Positions 7,778 to 16,392 of a stretch of 64,000 nucleotides of DNA are shown here, piece by piece. The stretch comes from a virus. A program made the translations under genes and the position numbers. Position 1 is the stretch's first letter; the number at the start of each line of letters is the position of its first letter. The notes under the pieces were generated by a model. The model saw only the letters and a program-made list of their open reading frames with translations, searched no databases and was not told the origin of the DNA. The DNA is taken from positions 28,078 through 92,077 of the IMG/VR virus record IMGVR_UViG_3300032294_002964; one strand, written 5' to 3'.

Positions 7778-10387
7778 TTATTTTTTACGCCCTCTTGGAA
7801 TATCAGAATTAGGTGGATAGTAATTAGTATCACTATTAGGTGGTGTAGATGGTGGTAATTGTTTTTTAGGACTACTTTTTGGAGGATTTTGTTGTATAAT
7901 CTTATTAGATTTAATTAAATCCTTATCCTTTTTACTTTTTGGAATAAACTCACCAACTGTTACTTCTTGATATTTTAATCCTATACCCCATTTTACTCTT
8001 TTATTTAAAAGACCCGAATTAATATATTCTAATAAATCTTTCGATAAATCTTCAAAATCTGGATTTACTCTTGCTCTTTTAAGAATTGGTTTCAACTCAA
8101 GTTCTGGTGTAAACCAACTTCTAACACCCTCAAATGGATCGATATTTAACCCCTTGAAGTATCCTAAAATCAGATCTATTTTTCTATCATTTATATCTGA
8201 TATATCTTTCTTTAGAAGAGGAACATTACTCTTTCCTGTTAGAGATTTTACTAAATTCTTAGTTTTATTTATCATACTCTCTTTAGTCTCTGGTTTGAAT
8301 CCTAAAGATGGAACAGTAAATAGAAGTATTTTAAACTCTCTCATATTTTGAGGTAGTTTAAACTTATTATTTGGATTAATTCCAATCTCAATTGCTTTTT
8401 GCGATGCTTTCCATCTAGGATTAAACATAAATGAAGCACCTGATAATCCAGAGCCTTTCTTGATTTCCTGATTATCTGAATTACTAACTGTATTAGTATT
8501 TACACCCTTAGGTATATTAGTACCAGAATCTATTGCGTCCTTAACAGATTGTGTAACATCAGGTTTCTCTGGTTGAACAACTGGTTCAGAAAGTCTTATC
8601 TGTTTCAAATCATAGTCGGTTAACATTTTATTCATGTTTGTAGCAGAATCCCAAGGTAAGAAAAATGAGTTGTAAATTATCTTCTTAACACCAAATTCAT
8701 CGACACCATTGATATAGAACAAGTCATACCCACTAGATGATATTTTTTTAATATCTTGATATGAGCTTTCTGGTATTTTAAATACAACTATACCATCTTC
8801 TAATTTATTTTCTGAGCTGTCTTTATAAATATCAAAACTTAAATCCTTTTTATCACTTTTGATTGTTAATTTTAAATTCTGTAATTTAGTTAAATCAATA
8901 GGTAGTTCATTGACTCCATCAGTCTCTATGAGTTTTAATTTAATAAAGTTATCAAATGGAAAGATATAAAAAAGAGATTTGTTATTTGGTATATAAGAAA
9001 TTTTATCAAAAACAAAATTCCTATCATCATTTACTATGTAATAATTACTTGAAAACAAATTAAATGGTATGCTTTTTAATTTTAAAATTGGTTTTGTTCC
9101 AAACGCATTGTTACTAGTATTTGGTAATATTGTAGATTTTATATAATGGACTTCTTTTCTTTTAGCCTTTCTAAGATTTATTTTACTAAGATTTCTTGCA
9201 TATTTTGATATATCACCAGCACCACCAGTACCATTACCAGTTTTTAATCTATCATTTGGCTCACTTCCCATCTTAGCTCCCCCACCTTGTAGCATTCCAT
9301 ATGATGCTTTTCTTTCAATAAAAGTACCATCAACTGAATCTATCAATCTCATAGTAGCATCTATTATAGCAGTAGTTGTTGTAAACTTTAATATTGGTCT
9401 ATATTCAATTTCTTCTCCAAAGTCTTCATTTACTATAAAGGTTGTAGTTTTTGTTTTGACATTTTTTTCAAACAACTCGATAGTGTATTCGACATAATAT
9501 CTATTTCCCTCATAATAGGACTCATCTATGAAATTTTCAAAATCACCAAGAGTACCATTATAAGTTCCATATATTAAGAAGAAATCTCCTTGTGATGATT
9601 CCTCTATTCTAACTCCAAGCTTTTCAAATTCCGGAGTCTGTGGAACAACAACTGTTTTTTTACTAGTTAAGTTAAAGAATTTATTACCGCCAACCGTATC
9701 AACACTTGATATAAAATGAAAATCTAAAAATACTGGAGCAGTTTTAGAAAGACCCAAACCATCTGTGAGATTGAAGTTTATTGAGTTTTCTCTTGTTACA
9801 TTAAGTGATCTTTGATCCGAAACTTTTGTTGTTGATGGAATCTGAATTTTAATATACTTACCCCATTGCTTTTCATTAATTAATAAATTAGGAGATGAAT
9901 ACTCTAATTTATAATTTTGTTCAATATCAGTCATATTGAAAAAATAATTAGAAAGCTCAACTACTTTTGTATTATCAAAATTATAAGTATAAATTCTAAG
10001 ATAGAATCCTTTATATTCACCAAAAGTCCAGTCTACTGGAATATGAACTTTAATTGTGTCATATCTAACAGGAATTGATCTTGCAAAATTTCTTACTTGT
10101 AAAAATGATGAAACATTGCTGTCAACTTGATTTGGCTGACTCGATAGAGGAACTTTACCATATCTATTTTGAATAGTATCTATTTTATAGATCTGATTGT
10201 ATAAGTCATTATTAGTTTGTTTATATCCTCTCGGTGTTGGACGAATCTCATCACCAGATATGAAACATTTAAGTCCGGTTCTTGTATTATGTAAAACATT
10301 ATATGGCTCACCAATCAAATTAGAGTCATCATAAATGTATTCAATTAGAATATTTGGATCAATATTAAAATACTTAGATACTTTCAT
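7778..10387 (-). CDS. Large virion-type protein, longer paralogue
   Basis: 869 residues. The N-terminal ~400 residues parallel the 646-residue neighbour (NRYGK, DGLSKTAPVFLDFHFI, YGTYNGT, KASYGM); it then has an extra part ending in a Pro/Asn/Ser-rich, probably unfolded tail and a basic GRKK end. In the leader, complementary TCCTAA and TTAGGA stretches could pair just before the ATG. Duplication followed by extension is the simplest history. Likely a tail or baseplate component; function not recognised. Confidence 0.6.
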   Translation of the reverse strand: MKVSKYFNIDPNILIEYIYDDSNLIGEPYNVLHNTRTGLKCFISGDEIRPTPRGYKQTNNDLYNQIYKIDTIQNRYGKVPLSSQPNQVDSNVSSFLQVRNFARSIPVRYDTIKVHIPVDWTFGEYKGFYLRIYTYNFDNTKVVELSNYFFNMTDIEQNYKLEYSSPNLLINEKQWGKYIKIQIPSTTKVSDQRSLNVTRENSINFNLTDGLGLSKTAPVFLDFHFISSVDTVGGNKFFNLTSKKTVVVPQTPEFEKLGVRIEESSQGDFFLIYGTYNGTLGDFENFIDESYYEGNRYYVEYTIELFEKNVKTKTTTFIVNEDFGEEIEYRPILKFTTTTAIIDATMRLIDSVDGTFIERKASYGMLQGGGAKMGSEPNDRLKTGNGTGGAGDISKYARNLSKINLRKAKRKEVHYIKSTILPNTSNNAFGTKPILKLKSIPFNLFSSNYYIVNDDRNFVFDKISYIPNNKSLFYIFPFDNFIKLKLIETDGVNELPIDLTKLQNLKLTIKSDKKDLSFDIYKDSSENKLEDGIVVFKIPESSYQDIKKISSSGYDLFYINGVDEFGVKKIIYNSFFLPWDSATNMNKMLTDYDLKQIRLSEPVVQPEKPDVTQSVKDAIDSGTNIPKGVNTNTVSNSDNQEIKKGSGLSGASFMFNPRWKASQKAIEIGINPNNKFKLPQNMREFKILLFTVPSLGFKPETKESMINKTKNLVKSLTGKSNVPLLKKDISDINDRKIDLILGYFKGLNIDPFEGVRSWFTPELELKPILKRARVNPDFEDLSKDLLEYINSGLLNKRVKWGIGLKYQEVTVGEFIPKSKKDKDLIKSNKIIQQNPPKSSPKKQLPPSTPPNSDTNYYPPNSDIPRGRKK

Positions 10388-10415
10388 CCTAAGATAAAAT
10401 TTTAGGATATATATT

Positions 10416-10440
10416 AAAAAACCTCTCTTATGAGAGGTTT
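10416..10440 (-). terminator. Intrinsic terminator with stop codon in its loop
   Basis: On the minus strand AAACCTCTC-ATAA-GAGAGGTTT forms a nine-base-pair stem followed by a run of T. The TAA stop of the 10428-10826 gene lies in the loop. It separates that gene from the large structural genes downstream. Confidence 0.8.
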
Positions 10441-10826
10441 AATTTCTTAATATATTCTTGTACTTCTGACTTTATTTCAACATCAGACATCTCAGGATAT
10501 CTTTGTCTGATATCTCTAAATAGTTCAAGTTCATCTTTTTTTAACTCATCCATTTTCTCATTGATGGAATCAATATATTTTTCTAATGTGTTGGATTCAC
10601 TTTCTAAGTCTATTAGTATTTTTAAAAATTCACCCTTTGCGGAATCGACACTGTTTATTTTAGTGTCATCAATTTTATTTTTAATTTCAACTAATTCTTG
10701 ATGCTTCTCTCCAATTGAGGAAACGATGTCTCTCATCATTTTCTCATAAGTTGACAAGTCTGTTGTTAAGTTTAAATAGTCTTTTCTTATATTCACAGCT
10801 CTTTTTAAGAAGATTTCTTGTATCAT
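10428..10826 (-). CDS. Small coiled-coil protein, unknown
   Basis: 132 residues, highly charged and mostly helical. Long heptad-like stretches (for example LVEIKNKIDDTKINS and LIDLESESNTLEKYI) predict a coiled coil over most of its length. It starts directly after the stop of the 10827-11855 gene and ends inside its own terminator, so it closes that transcript. A tail or scaffold adaptor is possible from the setting; no family recognised. Confidence 0.65.
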   Translation of the reverse strand: MIQEIFLKRAVNIRKDYLNLTTDLSTYEKMMRDIVSSIGEKHQELVEIKNKIDDTKINSVDSAKGEFLKILIDLESESNTLEKYIDSINEKMDELKKDELELFRDIRQRYPEMSDVEIKSEVQEYIKKLNLS

Positions 10827-11855
10827 TTAGGCATTCATATTTTTTGGAGGCTCAGGCTCTTTACCTTCTTTTAACATTCTACTTTTTGGAGGAGGTGGTG
10901 GATTAGGTATTGTCTGTTTTTTTCTATTACTAGCCTTCTTGACAACAGGTTTAGGCTCGGCTGTTTCTTTTAATGTAACCGAATCAGTAATTTGTGTATT
11001 AACACCTTTCTTTTCGGAAGCACCGTTTTTCTTATCAATCATAGATTTTATCTCATTGATAATTCTATCTCTAATAATCGATGGATCTTTTAGCAGGTTA
11101 TTTGTAAATTCGTCCGCTAAAAACTCAATAATTGATATCTCATATGAATCCTCCATCATTTCAATGAAGTCTAATCTTGGAATCTTTCCATCTATTTTAA
11201 GATTTATTTTAAATTCATTATTACGCTTTACATTTTTAAACATAGTAATAACTGGATCTTGAACTTCTATTCTCTGAATAGGTGGCTCTTGATTTTGAAC
11301 AGTATTCATTCTTCTATCATTGTTTTCTATTATTGGAGTTGAACTTTCAACATTTTGTTGAGGATCTTCTAATATTCTAGAAAAAACCTCATTTTGTCTT
11401 CTCAGACTATCATCTACGGATGTAGCTCCATATTTTCTCTTTAATTCCTCAATTTCGTCCTCTGGATCAGCCATTATAATAGCTGACTCATTATTTACAT
11501 TTTGATAAAAATCTGGATTAGAATTTCTTATTGCTTGTGATAGACCATCACCACTATTATCATCAGGAATTTTATCCATTGGTATAGATTTAATTTGCTG
11601 AGCAAATGTGTTATAAGTATTTTGATTATCAAAAAACTTTGAAGGATCTACATAATCTTGTTTTGATGGATTTGAAGGTGCTGATTCATTCATAGTAGTA
11701 TAACTATTTATTGGTACGAATATTTTATCATTCATTAAAAGAGATGTATTAACTTTCTCTTTATTTGATGTTATAGCAACATTTTGATAAACATCAACTA
11801 TTTCAAATTCATCACCTGTTAATTTATTTTTAAACCTTTTGTTAATAAAACTCAT
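10827..11855 (-). CDS. Unknown protein with disordered Pro/Lys-rich tail
   Basis: 342 residues from the ATG at 11855 (MSFINKRFKNKLTG). An upstream in-frame start at 11921 would begin inside the gp32 terminator, so the inner start is chosen. A small N-terminal beta part is followed by long polar, Asn/Gln-rich linkers, a helical segment around residues 220-280, and an end with a run of prolines (NPPPPPKSR) and Lys. Such a build suits a linker or scaffold-like virion factor, but this is a guess. Confidence 0.6.
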   Translation of the reverse strand: MSFINKRFKNKLTGDEFEIVDVYQNVAITSNKEKVNTSLLMNDKIFVPINSYTTMNESAPSNPSKQDYVDPSKFFDNQNTYNTFAQQIKSIPMDKIPDDNSGDGLSQAIRNSNPDFYQNVNNESAIIMADPEDEIEELKRKYGATSVDDSLRRQNEVFSRILEDPQQNVESSTPIIENNDRRMNTVQNQEPPIQRIEVQDPVITMFKNVKRNNEFKINLKIDGKIPRLDFIEMMEDSYEISIIEFLADEFTNNLLKDPSIIRDRIINEIKSMIDKKNGASEKKGVNTQITDSVTLKETAEPKPVVKKASNRKKQTIPNPPPPPKSRMLKEGKEPEPPKNMNA

Positions 11856-11865
11856 AAAAATATTT

Positions 11866-11880
11866 AATTTTAGATACTTG
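11866..11880 (-). promoter_or_regulatory. 15-base element repeated before 5174 and 11855 gene starts
   Basis: The same 15 bases (CAAGTATCTAAAATT on the minus strand) occur here, 11 bases before a start codon, and at 5204-5218, 30 bases before the glycan block. A shared promoter part is possible. Only two copies were seen, so chance is not excluded. Confidence 0.25.
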
Positions 11881-11912
11881 TTATAATTGCCAATCCTTAA
11901 AAAGTTTATAAA

Positions 11913-11938
11913 AAAACCCACTCATTTGAGTGGGTTTT
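11913..11938 (-). terminator. Terminator after the gp32-like gene
   Basis: AAAACCCACTC...GAGTGGGTTTT forms an 11-base-pair stem with a four-base loop and T tract, 19 bases downstream of the gp32-like stop. Its symmetry means it could work on both strands. The same stem recurs exactly (as reverse complement) at 27288-27313. Confidence 0.85.
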
Positions 11939-11956
11939 ATTTATATTTTGATTTAA

Positions 11957-12919
11957 TTAAAAATCTTTAAAGAAGTCATCATCATCACCATCAGTTGATG
12001 GAGTTGAATTTGTAGAAGTCATTGACTCTTCAAAATCAAAATCTTCAGATGTTGGTTTTGACTCTGCTTTAGATGACACAAAGCTCTGTGAAGATTTACC
12101 AGTCATGAAACCAATGATTTCATTAATCTTACCTTGTTGTGCCTCATCCAATCTTTTTGGAGCGAAATCTTCTAAGTTGTGCTCACGATCCATTAAGAAC
12201 TCTCTAATAGTAGTTTGAGCCTTTGGATCAACTTTACCATCTACACCAAGTGGAGCATTTTTGAATACACCTTTGTCTTTGAAATAAATAGGAAGTGAAG
12301 ATGTTTCTGGTTTGAACATAGACATTTTATAGTCTGGATATGTTTCATCACCAGTTTGAATTTCTTTCACTAAAAGAACGAAGTCTTTACCAGCTGAAAG
12401 ATCAAATACATTACAAGATACACCTGAAATCTCACCATTCTTTTCTGCTGAAATCTTATCTTTGATTGTCTTACCGTATTGGAAAGTCATAATTTTACCA
12501 ACTAATTCTGGTTGTTGTTCATCTTCAAGAACTAAAATATAGGAATAATACTTCTTAGAGTAGTTTAACATTTTTGCTCTTTCTTGAAGAATCGCATTCT
12601 TAGAGTTAGTTAATTGGTAGTAAAGATCACTAAGAGCACATTTGTCACCAAAGTTCTTAGGACTATCGAAATAACCTGAAAGCTCTTTTTGATTTTTGAT
12701 ATTAACATAGTGAGAAATTTTCTCAATTGCTAATTGACCTACTTTACCATCTTGGGTTAAGTTAGGAAGGAAACGAACTACCGAACGGTATCCTTTCTTT
12801 TTGTCCTTTACTTTTGATAAATCGATACGATAAATACCATCTGTATTGGTTTTTGTTTGTTCATTCAAAAAGTCCATTTTTGAATCTAAATTGCCGAATA
12901 AATCATCGAATTCTGCCAT
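11957..12919 (-). CDS. 32: Single-stranded DNA-binding protein, T4 gp32-like
   Basis: 320 residues, the usual gp32 length. It shows the gp32 core pattern: a conserved basic stretch KKGYRSVVRFLPN near residues 38-50, central OB-fold strands (YSYILVLEDEQQPELVGK, then MTFQYGKTIKD), and a very acidic C-terminus ending DDDDFFKDF, the arm that recruits replication and recombination partners in T4. T4 gp32 holds a zinc through one His and three Cys; here only one Cys lies in that region (GDKCALSD), so the zinc cluster seems absent. The leader just before the ATG is A-rich and unstructured. Role: coats single-stranded DNA in replication, recombination and repair. Confidence 0.92.
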   Translation of the reverse strand: MAEFDDLFGNLDSKMDFLNEQTKTNTDGIYRIDLSKVKDKKKGYRSVVRFLPNLTQDGKVGQLAIEKISHYVNIKNQKELSGYFDSPKNFGDKCALSDLYYQLTNSKNAILQERAKMLNYSKKYYSYILVLEDEQQPELVGKIMTFQYGKTIKDKISAEKNGEISGVSCNVFDLSAGKDFVLLVKEIQTGDETYPDYKMSMFKPETSSLPIYFKDKGVFKNAPLGVDGKVDPKAQTTIREFLMDREHNLEDFAPKRLDEAQQGKINEIIGFMTGKSSQSFVSSKAESKPTSEDFDFEESMTSTNSTPSTDGDDDDFFKDF

Positions 12920-13010
12920 AATTGCCGTTAATTTTTTTAATTTTTTGAAATATCTTTTGGATAATTCAATTAAATATTATATCTTTGTTAGTTGTGAAAG
13001 TTTATCTATT
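12920..13010 (-). promoter_or_regulatory. A/T-rich leader of the gp32-like gene
   Basis: The 90 bases before the gp32-like ATG contain AAAAAATTAAAAAAATTAA close to the start and no stable hairpin there. T4 gp32 represses its own translation by binding an unstructured AU-rich leader; an equivalent site here is plausible but inferred. A weak hairpin (TTTATCT/AGATAAA, 13001-13019) covers the stop of the upstream gene. Confidence 0.35.
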
Positions 13011-13604
13011 TTAGATAAAATATTTCACTATATCCTTATTTAAGCCTCCATGATCAAAAATTTTACAGAATTTAAGATATTCATCATCTGAACCTCTAAA
13101 AAAAGTTCCTTCAAATCCTAATTTAGTTACCACATCACCAACATCAGAAACTGAATCTTCTGTCCAAAGACATCCAAATGGTCTAAATTCTGTTTCACTA
13201 TATAATACCTTTAAGCAGTTAATTAGAACTTCGAAATTATCCTGATCAAATAGACTATCATTAAATGAAACACACATATATTCATAAGATGGTATATCAC
13301 CAGATAAGATATATTTTAATTTATTCTTTTTGTTATCTGGAACCTCTCTATTAATTATTAGATAATCTGACATTAGTCCTAATTGATTATTAGTTAGTGT
13401 TGTATTTAATATATCTACAAAATCATCAGTATCGGTTATTGTTCTTAATCTTGCAGATTCAAAATATACATACCCAATATCGAATCCACTTATATTACCT
13501 ATATTATCTGTGAAATCATAAAAATAGCTTTTAACCTCATCTAATGATGGGAACTTACTTTCTAAATTATTAGACTCAAATATTTTGAATTTTTTTATTA
13601 TCAT
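13011..13604 (-). CDS. Tagged small protein, unknown (head-targeting-like N-terminus)
   Basis: 197 residues. N-terminus MIIKKFKIFESNN carries the shared tag with a possible cleavage site I-F-E/S. After it comes an amphipathic helix and alternating strands, the layout seen in several other tagged proteins (17647-21011, 33975, 56869). Starts at the overlap ATGA with the stop of the 2H phosphoesterase gene, so the two are coupled. No known domain recognised. Confidence 0.7.
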   Translation of the reverse strand: MIIKKFKIFESNNLESKFPSLDEVKSYFYDFTDNIGNISGFDIGYVYFESARLRTITDTDDFVDILNTTLTNNQLGLMSDYLIINREVPDNKKNKLKYILSGDIPSYEYMCVSFNDSLFDQDNFEVLINCLKVLYSETEFRPFGCLWTEDSVSDVGDVVTKLGFEGTFFRGSDDEYLKFCKIFDHGGLNKDIVKYFI

Positions 13605-14137
13605 AATTGAATATTATATTCTGATTTATCCGGTCTAACATAAACAATTTTAGAAATGTTCTTTATTTGATATTTGTAATTAGAATCGGCATATTTTTGT
13701 CCTAAACCTTTTTTAACATAGGCAATTGTAATATGTGGTTTATATTCTGGAAATTGATTAGAATTCGGAAGTTCTGATAATTTCTTATAAACCTCTTCTA
13801 ATTTAGGTGTCTTATTCACTTCAAGTTTAACAACATCAAATTCTGGATTTTCAAATAATGAAATACCACTAATTTCCACTTTGAAGTCATCTTCGGTAGC
13901 ATCTTGAAAACAACTTTGTATTTGCTCATCTGTAACTGTATCATGTATACCATATAATAAAGTTAGGTGTGGTCTTGGTTGTATTCCATAATTTTTACCT
14001 TCTACTTTATAAATATCTTCTTGTTGTATTGAATCTAATAGGTCGGACCAATTTGCAAAGTTATAGTCAACCATTACACAACCATACTCATATCTTGTTT
14101 GTGATTCTTTTATAAATTGTTTGTAATTTTTCATCAT
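13601..14137 (-). CDS. Tagged 2H phosphoesterase (2'-5' RNA ligase/ThpR type)
   Basis: 178 residues. Two catalytic His-x-Thr-x motifs: PRPHLTLLYG (His57) and KPHITIAYV (His135), spaced as in the 2H phosphoesterase superfamily, which acts on 2',3'-cyclic or 2'-5' phosphodiester bonds of RNA or cyclic nucleotides. The first residues MMKNYKQFIKESQ carry the shared tag, with a site I-K-E/S, before the domain begins, so the enzyme may be processed and packed in the head. Roles could be RNA end repair or removal of a cyclic-nucleotide alarm signal; the sequence alone cannot decide. Confidence 0.8.
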   Translation of the reverse strand: MMKNYKQFIKESQTRYEYGCVMVDYNFANWSDLLDSIQQEDIYKVEGKNYGIQPRPHLTLLYGIHDTVTDEQIQSCFQDATEDDFKVEISGISLFENPEFDVVKLEVNKTPKLEEVYKKLSELPNSNQFPEYKPHITIAYVKKGLGQKYADSNYKYQIKNISKIVYVRPDKSEYNIQL

Positions 14138-14169
14138 AAACTATTTATTAAATTTTTGATACAAAGATT

Positions 14170-14514
14170 GTGAATTGGTATAAAATATTTTTATGTGTTA
14201 GTGTTTTGTTTTTTGCACAGATAGTTACTTGGTTCCAGATGTTTGGTCAATTTAAGTGGGATTTCTTCAAAAACAATTTATTCTTAGTTTGTCTTACTGG
14301 TATACCAATAACATTAATGTATTATTACTCAACTAAATATGGAGTGGAAGGATTTGGAAATTCTTGGTCTTTAAGAATAGTTCAATTTGTAATGGGTATA
14401 ACTATATTTACGCTATTCAATTATTTCTTATTAGATGAGGGTATAGATAAAAAAAACACAATCTGTTTAGGATTGTGTTTTATAATTGTTTTAATACAAG
14501 CTTTTTGGAAGTAA
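14170..14514 (+). CDS. Small membrane protein, four helices
   Basis: 114 residues from a GTG start. Four hydrophobic segments are evident: about 5-22, 36-53, 68-86 and 97-112. The first ends in aromatic/charged residues rather than a signal-peptidase site, so it is probably an integral membrane protein. No family recognised. Its stop abuts the stop of the convergent minus gene, whose terminator lies inside this coding sequence. A holin-like or superinfection-exclusion role is conceivable but unsupported. Confidence 0.6.
   Translation: MNWYKIFLCVSVLFFAQIVTWFQMFGQFKWDFFKNNLFLVCLTGIPITLMYYYSTKYGVEGFGNSWSLRIVQFVMGITIFTLFNYFLLDEGIDKKNTICLGLCFIIVLIQAFWK
14449..14481 (-). terminator. Strong terminator of the 14515-15363 gene, inside the opposite gene
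   Basis: On the minus strand AAAACACAATC pairs with GATTGTGTTTT (11 base pairs, seven-base loop), followed by eight T. It lies 34 bases beyond the stop of the minus gene 14515-15363, within the coding sequence of the plus-strand membrane protein. It could also terminate on the plus strand. Confidence 0.8.
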
Positions 14515-15363
14515 TTATTTTCTTTTATCCATCCAATTTGATATCTCCTGTATGCTATTGAACTCCTTTTGAACTCTATCATTTGATATTAATTGGTATT
14601 TATGATCTTCATATCCTGGTTGTCTTCCAAGAGCGATTTTTATTAGAAAATAATTTTCCCACTGAAAATAACCCATTGGTGTTGAATTTGTTTTCTCAGT
14701 GTTTACATATTTAAATCCTAAACTTTCTAATTCATTTTTTTCATAATTGCTCCAATAATGTGTTGAGTGTATACCGTTAGATTTAGGTTTTAAAAAATCT
14801 AAAAACGCCTCATTTTTTTTAAAAGGACTTTTCAAGTGTTTTAAATTCCAACCAGGAATAAATGACTTATTTTTTTTCTGAAAATCTTCATATGATTCAA
14901 TTCCTTTATCAACAACATTTCTTTCATATCCTAAATTAGCACCTTTAAGTTTTGGAGTACTATCATCAATAGTAGTTGATTTAGTTGCTTTTCTAATCTT
15001 TTCTAATTGTTTAACAGTTGATTCTCTTGGAAGAGCCCCTTCGTTACTTGGTATTTCCTCAGCTGAAACAATTTCTATCGTACCATCTTCATTAAATTTC
15101 AAACCAAAAGAAACAATTCTTCTATTACCAACAACTGGTAAAACTTGACCCTTTAATATTTCAAAGTCGCTTTGACCTTGAAAATCAGGACCAAATGATT
15201 TAATAGCAGATGTTACTCTACCACCAATTGGTAATTCTATTTTAAAGTCAAAATTTTGACCAGAATTACTAGTTATCATTCTTTCAATAGATCTTGGTAG
15301 AAGTTCAAAAAGTTCTTTTTTTGTACCTGCTCCGTAATTTACTCTACATCCTGTTATTTTCAT
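14515..15363 (-). CDS. Unknown phage protein
   Basis: 282 residues. N-terminal third rich in beta strands (FKIELPIGGRVTSAIKSFG), then a charged helical linker, then a mixed C-terminal part with an aromatic segment (STHYWSNYEKNELESLG and PMGYFQWENYFLIKI). No signal peptide, no membrane segment, no recognised motif. Ends directly against the convergent membrane-protein gene. Preceded by a T/A-rich region with a weak TATAAATT. Confidence 0.55.
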   Translation of the reverse strand: MKITGCRVNYGAGTKKELFELLPRSIERMITSNSGQNFDFKIELPIGGRVTSAIKSFGPDFQGQSDFEILKGQVLPVVGNRRIVSFGLKFNEDGTIEIVSAEEIPSNEGALPRESTVKQLEKIRKATKSTTIDDSTPKLKGANLGYERNVVDKGIESYEDFQKKNKSFIPGWNLKHLKSPFKKNEAFLDFLKPKSNGIHSTHYWSNYEKNELESLGFKYVNTEKTNSTPMGYFQWENYFLIKIALGRQPGYEDHKYQLISNDRVQKEFNSIQEISNWMDKRK

Positions 15364-15438
15364 ATTTAAGATTAAAATTTATAATGTATATATTAAAATC
15401 CATTTTTTATTTTAAATACTCCTATTCTTCTAACTAAA

Positions 15439-15470
15439 TTTGGTAATATGTTAGAATTTTACTAAATTTG
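15439..15470 (+). promoter_or_regulatory. Bacteroidota-type promoter (TTTG-N20-TAAATTTG)
   Basis: -33 box TTTG at 15439-15442 and -7 box TAAATTTG at 15463-15470. The ATG of the next gene begins only four bases after the -7 box, so the mRNA is probably leaderless. Confidence 0.75.
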
Positions 15471-15474
15471 CACT

Positions 15475-16008
15475 ATGATAAAGCGCCACAGAAATATTGC
15501 TCACTTAAATTCATTGATATTAGGTTCTATTGAATCTAATAGAGTCGATGAGTTAATGCATTATATTTCTGTTTATCCAAAAGATTTAATTGAAAAGCAC
15601 CACAAAAATGGTCACTCTGCTTTTTTAGAAAACGCTCTATTGAAGGCAAGAAATGAATGTGCAAAATTTTTAATTGAATCTGGATTTATTGTTAGAAATC
15701 CTGAATTTATTATTTTAGATACTAAAATTGAAAACCTTGAATTTGCGATGAAAAATATGGAGTCATTGGGATTTCATTTTAGAGAAGAATTTAAAAGTGG
15801 ATTAGTAAGAAGAATATTGGAACCATATAAAGTATTGGATAATCCTAGAAGAGTTAACATTGCTTTAGAATACTTAGAAAGTGGATTTTTTACAGAGATT
15901 CAATTTGAAGAGGCTTTAGATAAAATTTTTAAGTCTAGTAAAGGTAAAAGATTTGAAAATGTTGTAAGATCTTATATACGTGAATATAAACTTAATAAAA
16001 TTCTATGA
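15475..16008 (+). CDS. Ankyrin-like helical-repeat protein
   Basis: 177 residues, all-helical. The N-terminal two thirds read as short helix pairs with an ankyrin-like feel (NGHSAFLENALLKARNECAK, then FLIESGFIV), so a protein-protein interaction role is likely; later helices are irregular. It has its own host-type promoter with the ATG four bases after the -7 box, and overlaps the next gene by four bases (ATGA). An early, host-directed role fits the promoter type but is inference. Confidence 0.6.
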   Translation: MIKRHRNIAHLNSLILGSIESNRVDELMHYISVYPKDLIEKHHKNGHSAFLENALLKARNECAKFLIESGFIVRNPEFIILDTKIENLEFAMKNMESLGFHFREEFKSGLVRRILEPYKVLDNPRRVNIALEYLESGFFTEIQFEEALDKIFKSSKGKRFENVVRSYIREYKLNKIL

Positions 16009-16364
16009 ACTGGTTGCAAATTGATAGCTATAAATTTGAAGTAATTGATGATGGCTTTAAATATAGTGGACCACTAAAATCTTATCAAAAAGATATGTGG
16101 TCCAATTTTTCATATCATACTATTAAAATAAAGTGTCCAAGTGATATACATTTAATAGGATTGCGCGATAAGATCTTTTCTGATATGAAATATAAAAAAG
16201 ATGGTCAATATTATAGTTGCATCTTTAAACTGAAATCGACCAGAATTTTATCAGATTTTGGACACTTTAAAATTATTAAAGTTGAAGTTGAAGATATAAA
16301 TATTGATGAAGTATCAAAGGATGTAGAAAGAGATTTAAAACTTTCTGACTTATTTGGATTATAA
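16005..16364 (+). CDS. Unknown small protein
   Basis: 119 residues, mixed alpha/beta, no tag, no membrane segment. Aromatic-rich start (MNWLQIDSYKFEVIDDG) and a strand-rich middle. Its ATG overlaps the stop of the ankyrin-like gene, so both share the promoter at 15439. No family recognised. Confidence 0.6.
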   Translation: MNWLQIDSYKFEVIDDGFKYSGPLKSYQKDMWSNFSYHTIKIKCPSDIHLIGLRDKIFSDMKYKKDGQYYSCIFKLKSTRILSDFGHFKIIKVEVEDINIDEVSKDVERDLKLSDLFGL

Positions 16365-16392
16365 GATGTTGTCTATAATCTAATAATAATAT

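Noticed and set aside
11856-11921. N-terminal extension of the 10827 gene
   Set aside because: It would start inside the gp32 terminator; the ATG at 11855 gives a normal start.
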